Part shown: one piece after another, positions 57,510 through 64,000 of the stretch
Numbering within the stretch: the first letter of the stretch is position 1
Layout of the letters: each line of letters starts with the position of its first letter
Made by a program: the position numbers and the translations under genes
The notes under the pieces: model-generated
Databases searched by the model: none
Told to the model about the DNA's origin: nothing
Seen by the model: the letters and a program-made list of their open reading frames with translations, nothing else
From: Pseudomonas typographi
Lineage (GTDB): Bacteria > Pseudomonadota > Gammaproteobacteria > Pseudomonadales > Pseudomonadaceae
Reading direction: 5' to 3'
Assembly: GCF_014694385.1 (NCBI RefSeq)
Contig: NZ_JAAOCA010000013.1
Span: 1 to 64,000, forward strand
DNA: 64,000 nucleotides

Positions 57510-58801
57510 GACGTAGCCCCTCCGAGGTAGCGGCCGGGTTGGCAGCAGGCGCGATAAAGCAGGGCGGTCAGCAGGCGCACGCCACGGTGCAGGTCGGCCG
57601 TGGCGGTGAACTCCGCTTCGTTGTGGGAGAGCCCGCCTTGGCTCGGTACGAACAGCAAGCTGGTGGGGTAGCGCCGGCTCAGGCTGATCGCATCGTGGCC
57701 GGCGACGGTCACGCTGTCGCCACAGGGCAGCGCCAGTTCGGCGCAAGTCGCATGGGCCAGCTCGCTCAGGCCATGGTGCAAGTGGCTCGGCTCGCGCAAT
57801 TGCGCATGCTCGATCTCGAAGGTGGTGCCGGTGCGCGCGGCGATGTCGGCCAGCGTGGCGCGGAAGCGCTCGCCGGCAGCGGCGAGTAACGGGGTGGACG
57901 GCGAACGGAATTCCACCAGCAAACGCGCCAGCGCCGGCACGACGTTAGGCGAATTCGGTTCGACCTCCAGCCGGCCCACGGAACTGTGCATGTGCAACCC
58001 GTGCAGTTCAGCCTCGGCCTTTACCGCAACGATGGCATGGGCCGCCGCCAACAGTGCGTCGCGGCGCACGGCCATAGGCGCCGGCCCGGTGTGGTTCTGT
58101 TCGCCGTCGAAGCGGACGCGCCATTTCAAGGCCGCCCAGGTGTGCCGCACGACACCGATGGCCAAGCCTTGGTTTTCCAGTTGCGAGCCCTGCTCGACGT
58201 GCAGCTCCAGGTAAGCCGCCACCGGCACGTCGAGCATTGCCTCGCCGCGGTAGCCGATCTGCGCCAACGCATCGCCCAGGGTGATGCCGGCGGCATCGCG
58301 GCTGCTACAGGCCTCTGCCACAGATAGGCTGCCCATAAAAGTGCTGCTGCCGATCAGGCTCGGCTGGAAACGCGCGCCTTCCTCGTTGGTCCAGTTCACC
58401 ACCGCCAGGTTGAAGGCTGGCGTTTCGCCGCGCTCACGCAGCTGCCGCGTTACGCTGGCGACCGCCACCGCACCGGCAAGCACGCCATAAGTACCGTCGA
58501 AGCGCCCGGCATTGGGTTGGCTGTCGAGGTGCGAACCGCAGAGCACATAGGGTGCAGAAGGGTTGAAAGTGACCAAACCGAATACGTTTCCCACGGCGTC
58601 GACGCGGACCTCAAAACCGCGCTCGCCAAGCCAGGCGCAAAAGGCGTCGCGCATGGCACCGTCTTCAGCCGACGCCGCCAGCCGGTGCAAGCCGCCGTTG
58701 GCCGTCGTACCGATGGCCGAGCTGTGTGCGAATAACGCATCGAACGCGGCGAGGTCGGCTTCGGTGGCGGTGATAATGTCAGGGGTGGACAAGCTCGACA
58801 T
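57506..58801 (-). CDS. M20-family amidohydrolase (N-carbamoyl-amino acid hydrolase/allantoate amidohydrolase type)
   Basis: 431 residues. Zinc-site motif LCGSHLDSQPNAGRFDGTYG (His and Asp ligands) near residue 83, then WTNEEGARFQPS with the catalytic Glu pair, YLELHVEQGSQLE, and the dimer-domain HTGPAPM. This is the HyuC/AllC/beta-ureidopropionase group, which cleaves N-carbamoyl or related amide bonds. Second gene of the operon, starting inside the end of the DeoR gene (23-base overlap). Confidence 0.9.
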   Translation of the reverse strand: MSSLSTPDIITATEADLAAFDALFAHSSAIGTTANGGLHRLAASAEDGAMRDAFCAWLGERGFEVRVDAVGNVFGLVTFNPSAPYVLCGSHLDSQPNAGRFDGTYGVLAGAVAVASVTRQLRERGETPAFNLAVVNWTNEEGARFQPSLIGSSTFMGSLSVAEACSSRDAAGITLGDALAQIGYRGEAMLDVPVAAYLELHVEQGSQLENQGLAIGVVRHTWAALKWRVRFDGEQNHTGPAPMAVRRDALLAAAHAIVAVKAEAELHGLHMHSSVGRLEVEPNSPNVVPALARLLVEFRSPSTPLLAAAGERFRATLADIAARTGTTFEIEHAQLREPSHLHHGLSELAHATCAELALPCGDSVTVAGHDAISLSRRYPTSLLFVPSQGGLSHNEAEFTATADLHRGVRLLTALLYRACCQPGRYLGGATS

Positions 58802-59537
58802 GCGCGGCCTCCAGGCAGCGGACGAACTCGGCGGACGGCAGCCGGTTGCTCACCAGCGTGTCCACCGCCGAGAATGGCAGGGTATTAATGAACGTGCGGT
58901 GGCCGAATTTGGCGTCGTCGGCCAGGATTACGCTGCGCCGGCAATGGGCCGCGAGCACACGGCGCAGGTGCGCCTCGGCTTCGTCGTAGTCCATCAGGCC
59001 AAGTTCAAGGTCCACTGCGCCGATGCCCATAAAGGCGACGTCGTAGTGGAACTGGGCGGCGAACGCCAGGGTGTGCGGGCCAATCAGGGCATTGTCGTTG
59101 TGGCGGATGTCGCCGGGCGCCATCAGTACCTGGTTGTCGCTTTGCTGGGTCAGCAACAGGCCGATATCGAGGGAGTTGGTGACCACCCGCAGCCCGCTGA
59201 AGCGGGTGAGCTGTTGGGCCAGCGCCAGGGTGGTGGTGCCGGTGTCGAGAAACAGCGCCATGCCTTCGTCCACCAGCTCGGCTGCGCGCGCCGCCAGCCG
59301 TGCCTTGGCTTTGGTTTGGATGCGGTGGCGTACCTGCAGCGGCTGCTCCTCGTTCGGCTTGGGCAGTATGGCCCCGCCATGGATGCGCCGGAGCTTACCG
59401 GCCTCTTCGAGGTGCTTGAGGTCGCGGCGGATGGTTTCTTCCGACACGTGCATCGACTGCGCCAGGTCCGTGGCTTTGACCCGTTGCTGCAGGTTGATCA
59501 GACGCATGATTTCGTCAAGGCGAGGCTGGTTCAGCAT
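58779..59537 (-). CDS. DeoR-family transcriptional regulator
   Basis: 252 residues from ATG 59537, the family-like start (MLNQPRLDEIMRLINLQQRV). The helix-turn-helix (about 20-45) includes HVSEETIRRDLKHLEEAG, then RIHGGA, the DeoR signature. The sugar-phosphate-isomerase-like sensor domain follows (about 70-235) with LFLDTGTTTLALA and GDIRHNDNALIG. An in-frame ATG at 59675 has AAAGGAG seven bases upstream, much better than anything before 59537, and would add a 46-residue basic extension. DeoR sensors usually bind a phosphorylated metabolite, which fits the two kinases in the operon. Confidence 0.86.
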   Translation of the reverse strand: MLNQPRLDEIMRLINLQQRVKATDLAQSMHVSEETIRRDLKHLEEAGKLRRIHGGAILPKPNEEQPLQVRHRIQTKAKARLAARAAELVDEGMALFLDTGTTTLALAQQLTRFSGLRVVTNSLDIGLLLTQQSDNQVLMAPGDIRHNDNALIGPHTLAFAAQFHYDVAFMGIGAVDLELGLMDYDEAEAHLRRVLAAHCRRSVILADDAKFGHRTFINTLPFSAVDTLVSNRLPSAEFVRCLEAAHVELVHP

Positions 59538-59684
59538 GGCGTGGTTATTCCGCTGCGTAAGAAGGCGCCCAGTGTAACGGGCCGGCATGGCCAAGCCACG
59601 CCGGCATGCACGCGGCCGAGCGCCTGCCGGGGGTGCTTTCGAAGCGGGGAATACGGTGTGAGCGGCGAGCGCCATGAAACGGCT

Positions 59685-59710
59685 CCTTTCACGGTTGATA
59701 CGGTGAAAGG
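59685..59710. promoter_or_regulatory. Inverted repeat upstream of the DeoR operon
   Basis: CCTTTCAC (59685-59692) and GTGAAAGG (59703-59710) are perfect 8-base arms ten bases apart, ahead of the DeoR gene. This is a plausible autoregulatory operator. The left arm overlaps the AAAGGAG ribosome site of the longer start at 59675. Confidence 0.55.
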
Positions 59711-59768
59711 CAGTTTGAAAAGGGTGCAGCAACGGGCCGGCTTCTACTGAGCCTGCTCCGCTAGAACG

Positions 59769-61202
59769 TCACGGGCGCAACAAGGGCGGTAACCTGTTTG
59801 CCCACGGCATCAACGCTTCTACCGCCGCGCAGAACTGCAGCACCTCGCCGTCGGCATGGCGCGGGCCGACCACTTGCAGGCCAACGGGCAATTCGCCTGT
59901 AGACCAACCGCACGGTAGGCTCGCCGCCGGGTTGCCCGACAGGTTGAACGGGTAGGTAAAAGGCGTCCAGCGCGCCCAGGGCACGGCGCATTCAACATCT
60001 TCTGCCATAGCCGCAGGCCCGGTGAGGTGAGCGGGAAAGGGCAGAATTGGAAGCGTTGGCAACAGCAACAGGTCATAGGTGTTGAACAGCCCATGGACCT
60101 GGTTGGCGAACACCGCCCGTTGCTGGTTGGCGGCGAGGTAGTCGCCCAGGTCGTATCTTTTGGCGTGCTCGATCAGCTTGGCGAAGCCGGGGTCCAGCTC
60201 ACCGAGCCGGCCCTTGAGGCTGCTGCCGTAGGCGATGCCGCGGCCTGCCACCCACAGGGTTTCAAAGGTGCCGAGCGGGTCGCGCCAGCCCAGCGTCAGC
60301 CGCTCGATTTCGAGGGGCAGGCCGTGCGCCAACCTGTTCACGGCGGCCTCTACAACGCTCGCCACCGCAGGGTCAACCGGGGTTTCGAACAGGGTAGGGC
60401 AGTAGGCCACCCGTAACGGACGCAACGGCTGATCGCAGCGGGCCAGGTAGGATTCGGCCGGGGCCGGCAGTGCTTGGTGGTCGAGCGCATCCGGCCCGGA
60501 CAACACATCGAACAACAGGGCGCTGTCACGCACGGTACGGGTGATCGGCCCGGCATGGCTGAGCATTTCAGTGGCGGACCACGGCCAGGTGGGGATCCTT
60601 CCCAACGAGCCCTTCAGTGCAAACGTACCGCAGAAGGCACTGGGGATGCGCACCGAACCGCCGCCGTCCGAGCCCAGGGCCGCCGGTACCATGCGGGCCG
60701 CCGTGGCGATGGCCGAGCCAGAACTGGAACCACCGCTGGTGAGTGCGGGGTTCCATGGCGTGCGCCCATCGCCGAATACCCGCGAGGTGCTGGCGCCGGT
60801 CCAGCCGAACTCGGTGGTGGCCGTTTTGCCGAGGATGATCGCACCGGCCTCTTTAAGGCGCCGGATGATCGGCGCATCTTGGCTGGGAACGTTGTCCAGC
60901 GCTGTCAGCGAACCGCGGGTGGTCCGCAGGCCTGCCGTGTAGAAAAGGTCTTTGATGCCGAACGGGACGCCGTGCAATGGCCCGCGGGTAGCACCGCGTT
61001 TTGCCTCATCTTCCAACACGCGCGCTTCGCTGAGTGCAGCCTCGGCATAGACATCACCGAATGCATGGAGTGTGGGATTGTTGGCATTTATGGATTCAAG
61101 GCAATCGTGTATCAGCTCCACAGGCGACAGCCGCCCCTCGCGGATGTGCGTGGAAGCCTGAATCACATCGGGCATAGAGGCGTAATCGGGCGGCTGGGTC
61201 AT
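59769..61202 (-). CDS. Amidase-signature family hydrolase
   Basis: 477 residues from ATG 61202 (CGGA upstream); ATG 61241 is possible. Ser-cisSer-Lys triad: Lys84 in FGIKDLF, the cis-Ser near 159 in TSGGSSSGSA, and nucleophile Ser183 in SDGGGSVRIPS. C-terminal PFNLSGNPAASLPCG is typical. It hydrolyses an amide; the family ranges from malonamidase and AtzF to GatA, so the substrate is open. It sits upstream of the DeoR operon on the same strand, 231 bases away, and could be linked to the same nitrogen compound as the M20 enzyme. Confidence 0.87.
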   Translation of the reverse strand: MTQPPDYASMPDVIQASTHIREGRLSPVELIHDCLESINANNPTLHAFGDVYAEAALSEARVLEDEAKRGATRGPLHGVPFGIKDLFYTAGLRTTRGSLTALDNVPSQDAPIIRRLKEAGAIILGKTATTEFGWTGASTSRVFGDGRTPWNPALTSGGSSSGSAIATAARMVPAALGSDGGGSVRIPSAFCGTFALKGSLGRIPTWPWSATEMLSHAGPITRTVRDSALLFDVLSGPDALDHQALPAPAESYLARCDQPLRPLRVAYCPTLFETPVDPAVASVVEAAVNRLAHGLPLEIERLTLGWRDPLGTFETLWVAGRGIAYGSSLKGRLGELDPGFAKLIEHAKRYDLGDYLAANQQRAVFANQVHGLFNTYDLLLLPTLPILPFPAHLTGPAAMAEDVECAVPWARWTPFTYPFNLSGNPAASLPCGWSTGELPVGLQVVGPRHADGEVLQFCAAVEALMPWANRLPPLLRP

Positions 61203-61611
61203 GGATTTCCGATCTGTCGGGCACGGGGCAATGGTTGCCATTAAACGGCCGAACCTGCAGCACGTCAAGGCTGAAGTGTGGGGTTATTGGGTTATTTGGG
61301 TTTTATGGTAGGGGCCACGAACAGCACTGGGCAGTCGGCCAACGCTGCGCAGGCATCGCCGCCACTGCTGTAGGGAGGCATGCGCTTCACAACGCTCCGA
61401 GCTTTAGGCGACGAATAAAAAAACAGCCAGCCGAAAACCCTCTACGGGAGGCGCCACCGGGCCACACCTATACCGGTGTAGGTGACGGCGAAGCGTACAC
61501 GTGCGACATCTCGCGTGTATCTTCGAAAGCAGGTATCAACTTTAGCGTTGACAGGTGTGCGCAACTGCGCCATCGTGAACGCCTATCCGGTTTTGTTCGA
61601 GGATTGTTGCG
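61203..61611. promoter_or_regulatory. 409-base divergent region with a near-perfect 20-base palindrome
   Basis: Between the amidase and NUDIX-like genes. CACCTATACCGGTGTAGGTG (61465-61484) is a palindrome with a single mismatched pair, and TACACG (61496-61501) / CGTGTA (61514-61519) forms a second inverted repeat 12 bases further on. Both lie 90-150 bases before the plus-strand gene and look like operators. No regulator for this operon is in the window. The rest shows nothing clear. Confidence 0.5.
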
Positions 61612-62100
61612 ATGCCTGTGCAGGCTGAACATGCACCGTTGACGGGGGCGCAATCAAAGCCCATCGAAATCGTGGCGGCGCTATTAACGCACCGCGGGCG
61701 GCTAGGCTTGTTTCGTCGTAGCCAGTACGTCACCGGCGATGCGGGCTGCTGGCATTGCATCACTGGGTTTCTGCCACAAGGCGCCGCACCGCTGCGCCAC
61801 GCGCTGGTCGAGGTGCTCGAAGAACTCGGCATCGAGGAGCGCGCGTTGTGCCGGGTAGGTAAAAAGGTCATTGATATGGCAGATGCTTCCGGCCAGCAAT
61901 GGCGGGTCCACGCGTTTCACTTCGAAAGCTCCACGGACCGCATCCAGCTCAATTGGGAGAACGATGACGCGTGCTGGGTCAGCTTCGATCAAATCCACGC
62001 CCTGCGTATCGTCCACTGGTTGCCGCGGGTGGTCAGCGAACTGTCCGGTATCGGCTACCCCACCCGGCCCGGAGCCCCGATCATTGGCATACCCACCTGA
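61612..62100 (+). CDS. NUDIX-fold protein with a degenerate NUDIX box
   Basis: 162 residues; GAGGA precedes ATG 61612. The NUDIX helix reads GFLPQGAAPLRHALVEVLEE, then LGI. The canonical first Glu is Ala and the Arg before the metal glutamates is Val, but the E-x2-EE-x-G core remains. It may still hydrolyse a nucleotide-linked molecule with changed specificity, or act as a sensor. First gene of the plus-strand group that continues with NTF2-like, SDR and crotonase genes. Confidence 0.78.
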   Translation: MPVQAEHAPLTGAQSKPIEIVAALLTHRGRLGLFRRSQYVTGDAGCWHCITGFLPQGAAPLRHALVEVLEELGIEERALCRVGKKVIDMADASGQQWRVHAFHFESSTDRIQLNWENDDACWVSFDQIHALRIVHWLPRVVSELSGIGYPTRPGAPIIGIPT

Positions 62101-62153
62101 ACTCGCCTGCTTGCTTCGCCGGTGTTTGGCTTTTTTTATCAGGGAAGTTGATT

Positions 62154-62588
62154 ATGAAAGACCAGAACTGTCCAGCCTCTGCTGTGCCGACCGCCGAGGC
62201 CTCCAAAGCCGTGGTCCGGCATTTTTTTGAAGTATTTTCAAGTGGTGATCTACAGCGCATCGGGCAATGCCTGCACGACGAACTGCGCTGGTGGGTAGCT
62301 GGCAGCCTGCCTGGCTTGTCCGGTACTTATGACAAACCGGGAATCTGTACGTTGCTCGGCGGCGTTGCGGCGGCATATGTCGGCGGCGCATTGCCTATGA
62401 CCGTGGTGGCGATGATTGCCGAGGGCGACCGCGTGGCTGTGGAGCTGCAATGCCGGGCGACCTTGCACAATGGCCGGGTCTATGCCAACCAATTGCACGT
62501 TTCTATCGAACTCTGTGAAGGCAAACTGTGGCGGGTCCGGGAGTATCTGGACACCGCCCATTGCCATGAGATTTTCCTGGCGGCCTGA
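62154..62588 (+). CDS. NTF2-like/SnoaL-type protein (ketosteroid isomerase-like)
   Basis: 144 residues from ATG 62154 with AGGGAAG six bases upstream. VVRHFFEVFSSGDLQRIGQC in the first helix, then WWVAGSLPGLSG and RVREYLDTAHCHEIF at the C-terminus, are those of the SnoaL/ketosteroid-isomerase superfamily. Such proteins are isomerases, cyclases or dehydratases on hydrophobic substrates. With SDR and crotonase genes next, an acyl-CoA or cyclic-ketone pathway is likely. Confidence 0.83.
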   Translation: MKDQNCPASAVPTAEASKAVVRHFFEVFSSGDLQRIGQCLHDELRWWVAGSLPGLSGTYDKPGICTLLGGVAAAYVGGALPMTVVAMIAEGDRVAVELQCRATLHNGRVYANQLHVSIELCEGKLWRVREYLDTAHCHEIFLAA

Positions 62589-62629
62589 AGCGGGGCGCCT
62601 CCAACAATAACAAGAAGGGAAATATTCCA

Positions 62630-63379
62630 ATGGCCAGGCTCAAGAATAAAGTGGCGATTATCACTGGCGCCGCGCGTGGCATGGGCGCGGCCCACGCACG
62701 AATGTTCGTCGAAGAGGGCGCCAAGGTCGTACTGACCGACTTGGATGAGGCCCAGGGCACGGCTTTGGCTCGCTCCCTGGGCGAGGACAATGCGCTGTTC
62801 GTTCATCAGGACGTGACCCGGCTCGAAGACTGGCAGCAAACGGTACACCAGGCACAGCAGCGCTTTGGTGCGATCACTGTGCTGGTCAATAATGCCGGTG
62901 TTCTGGGGCCCGTTGCCGGTGTTTGCGAACTGACCGAGGCGGACTACCTTCGCGTGTGTACGATCAACCAGCACGCCGTGTTCTATGGGATGCAAGCGGT
63001 GCTGCCGTCCATGGTCAAGGCGGGCATCGGGTCGATCGTAAATATTTCTTCGATCGCCGGGTTGGTGGCTAACTATGGCTTTCCTAACGTGGGGTACGTG
63101 GCCAGCAAGTTCGCTGTGCGCGGGATGACCAAGGCGGCGGCGGTCGAATATGGGCGATTCAACATCCGCGCCAACTCTGTTCACCCTGGGTTCATCGAGA
63201 CACCGATGATGGTGGAGGCTACCGATGAACAGGGGGGCGATGCGCTGGCCCAGATTCCCTTGGGCCGTATCGCCGAGCCTGAGGAGGTCAGTAACCTGGT
63301 GCTGTTCCTGGCCAGCGATGAAGCCTCTTACATCACCGGTGGCGAGTACTTGGTAGACGCCGGCATGCTTGCCCAATGA
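62630..63379 (+). CDS. Short-chain dehydrogenase/reductase (classical SDR)
   Basis: 249 residues, the usual length. Cofactor motif ITGAARGMGAAHA, Asp in LTDLDEA suggesting NAD preference, NNAGVLGP, and catalytic NISSIA, YVASK are intact. The C-terminal TGGEYLVDAGM is typical. It probably oxidises a secondary alcohol. Same strand as the NTF2-like and crotonase genes, 41 bases and 37 bases away. Confidence 0.87.
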   Translation: MARLKNKVAIITGAARGMGAAHARMFVEEGAKVVLTDLDEAQGTALARSLGEDNALFVHQDVTRLEDWQQTVHQAQQRFGAITVLVNNAGVLGPVAGVCELTEADYLRVCTINQHAVFYGMQAVLPSMVKAGIGSIVNISSIAGLVANYGFPNVGYVASKFAVRGMTKAAAVEYGRFNIRANSVHPGFIETPMMVEATDEQGGDALAQIPLGRIAEPEEVSNLVLFLASDEASYITGGEYLVDAGMLAQ

Positions 63380-63416
63380 GGTTCTCTCAAGCGCCGACTC
63401 AACAGGAGGCCGACCT

Positions 63417-64000
63417 ATGACTGACGACACCGAGTCAATATTCGCTCATTATCAAACGATTCGCGTCGAACACCGCGGGCCATTGTCCTGGCTTGTGCTC
63501 AACCGGCCGGAAAAAGCCAATGCGCTTTCGAACCAGTTGCTCGATGAGTTCAGTGATGCCTTGCAGCGGCTGAAAACCGCGGGTGGGGCGGTCATCGCAA
63601 TCCGCGGCGAAGGGCGCGGGTTTTCGGCGGGATATGACCTGGATCAAGTAGGTAAGTTGACCAGCGCCAAGGACTCGGTCAGTGATCATGAGCGGTTGCA
63701 GCGTAACCTTGATCGTTACCTGGCCATGTGGGACCACCCCAAGCCCATTATTGCCGCTGTCCACGGCTATTGTTCGGCTGGGGCCACGCAGATGTGCGTG
63801 TACGCCGACATCACGGTGGTCGCTGACAATGCCCGCATCAGCGAGCCCACGGTGCCCATCGGCGGCGGCTACATCGCCCCGCTTTGGGTGCCACTGGTGG
63901 GGCCGAAAAGGGCTAAGGAGTTTGCCTTTGTGCCTGGCAACAGCATTGACGGGCCCACGGCCGTGCAGTGGGGATGGGCCAATCATTGCGTTCCGGCAAG
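63417..64000 (+). CDS. Enoyl-CoA hydratase/isomerase (crotonase), cut by the right edge
   Basis: 194 residues visible, no stop before the window ends. ATG 63417 is seven bases after AGGAGG. LVLNRPEKANALSNQLLDEF and the first oxyanion-hole segment GFSAGYDLDQV are present; the second is AAVHGYCSAGATQMCVYADI. The C-terminal helices lie outside the window. It probably handles an acyl-CoA with the preceding SDR. Confidence 0.86.
   Translation, partial: MTDDTESIFAHYQTIRVEHRGPLSWLVLNRPEKANALSNQLLDEFSDALQRLKTAGGAVIAIRGEGRGFSAGYDLDQVGKLTSAKDSVSDHERLQRNLDRYLAMWDHPKPIIAAVHGYCSAGATQMCVYADITVVADNARISEPTVPIGGGYIAPLWVPLVGPKRAKEFAFVPGNSIDGPTAVQWGWANHCVPA

Noticed and set aside
62480..63430. 316-residue minus-strand open frame
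   Set aside because: Antisense to the SDR gene, which has intact catalytic and cofactor motifs.

Overview
The window is bacterial chromosome from a GC-rich gammaproteobacterium, most likely a Pseudomonas (P. putida / fluorescent type). The evidence is the codon bias, OprD-type porin, IclR/LysR/GntR/MocR/DeoR regulators, a garD-type galactarate dehydratase, and an operon whose order matches, from memory, the P. aeruginosa pauA-mucK region. I see no tRNA, rRNA, insertion sequence, prophage or CRISPR. It is a dense run of catabolic and transport operons, each with its own regulator.

Layout. 1-932: a truncated lipoprotein gene (minus) containing a 12-base G tract. 1339-4266: sugar-acid MFS transporter plus galactarate dehydratase. 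4405-6447: an exported Rossmann protein facing a metabolite:H+ symporter. 6448-9777: an AT-rich operator region, CGNR-type regulator, nitronate monooxygenase and a facing MFS transporter. 10104-11252: MalY/PatB-type C-S lyase. 11417-23204: IclR regulator and a ten-gene acyl-CoA operon (OB-fold DUF35 protein, thiolase-like protein without the usual cysteine, ADP-forming acyl-CoA synthetase, MaoC hydratase, two acyl-CoA dehydrogenases, crotonase, SDR, quinone-reductase-like flavoprotein, aromatic/dicarboxylate-type MFS). 23428-27366: orphan HWE-type kinase, LysR regulator, EamA and LysE-type exporters.

27531-35378 (minus): GntR-led peptide-type ABC importer ending in a cytoplasmic gamma-glutamyltransferase. 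35708-37087 (minus): MocR regulator that has lost its PLP lysine. 37409-49570 (plus): a second peptide-type ABC importer followed by FMO-like flavoprotein, TauD-like dioxygenase, DszC/SfnB-like flavoprotein, class II aldolase, D-2-hydroxyacid dehydrogenase and OprD porin, facing an FMN 2-hydroxyacid oxidase. 51003-53541: four-domain rhodanese and HAD phosphatase. 53610-59537 (minus): DeoR regulator, M20 amidohydrolase, two small-molecule kinases, DUF3311 protein and Na+ symporter. 59769-61202: amidase-signature enzyme. 61612-64000: NUDIX-like, NTF2-like, SDR and a crotonase cut by the right edge.

The most promising under-described systems are the 37-50 kb ABC/oxygenase operon with its MocR regulator (direct-repeat operator candidate, no Schiff-base lysine), the acyl-CoA operon built around a cysteine-less thiolase/DUF35 pair, and the double-kinase/amidohydrolase/symporter operon. 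Two copies of a 120-150 bp intergenic element with terminal inverted repeats are also present. All functions are read from motifs and context by eye; no search was run.
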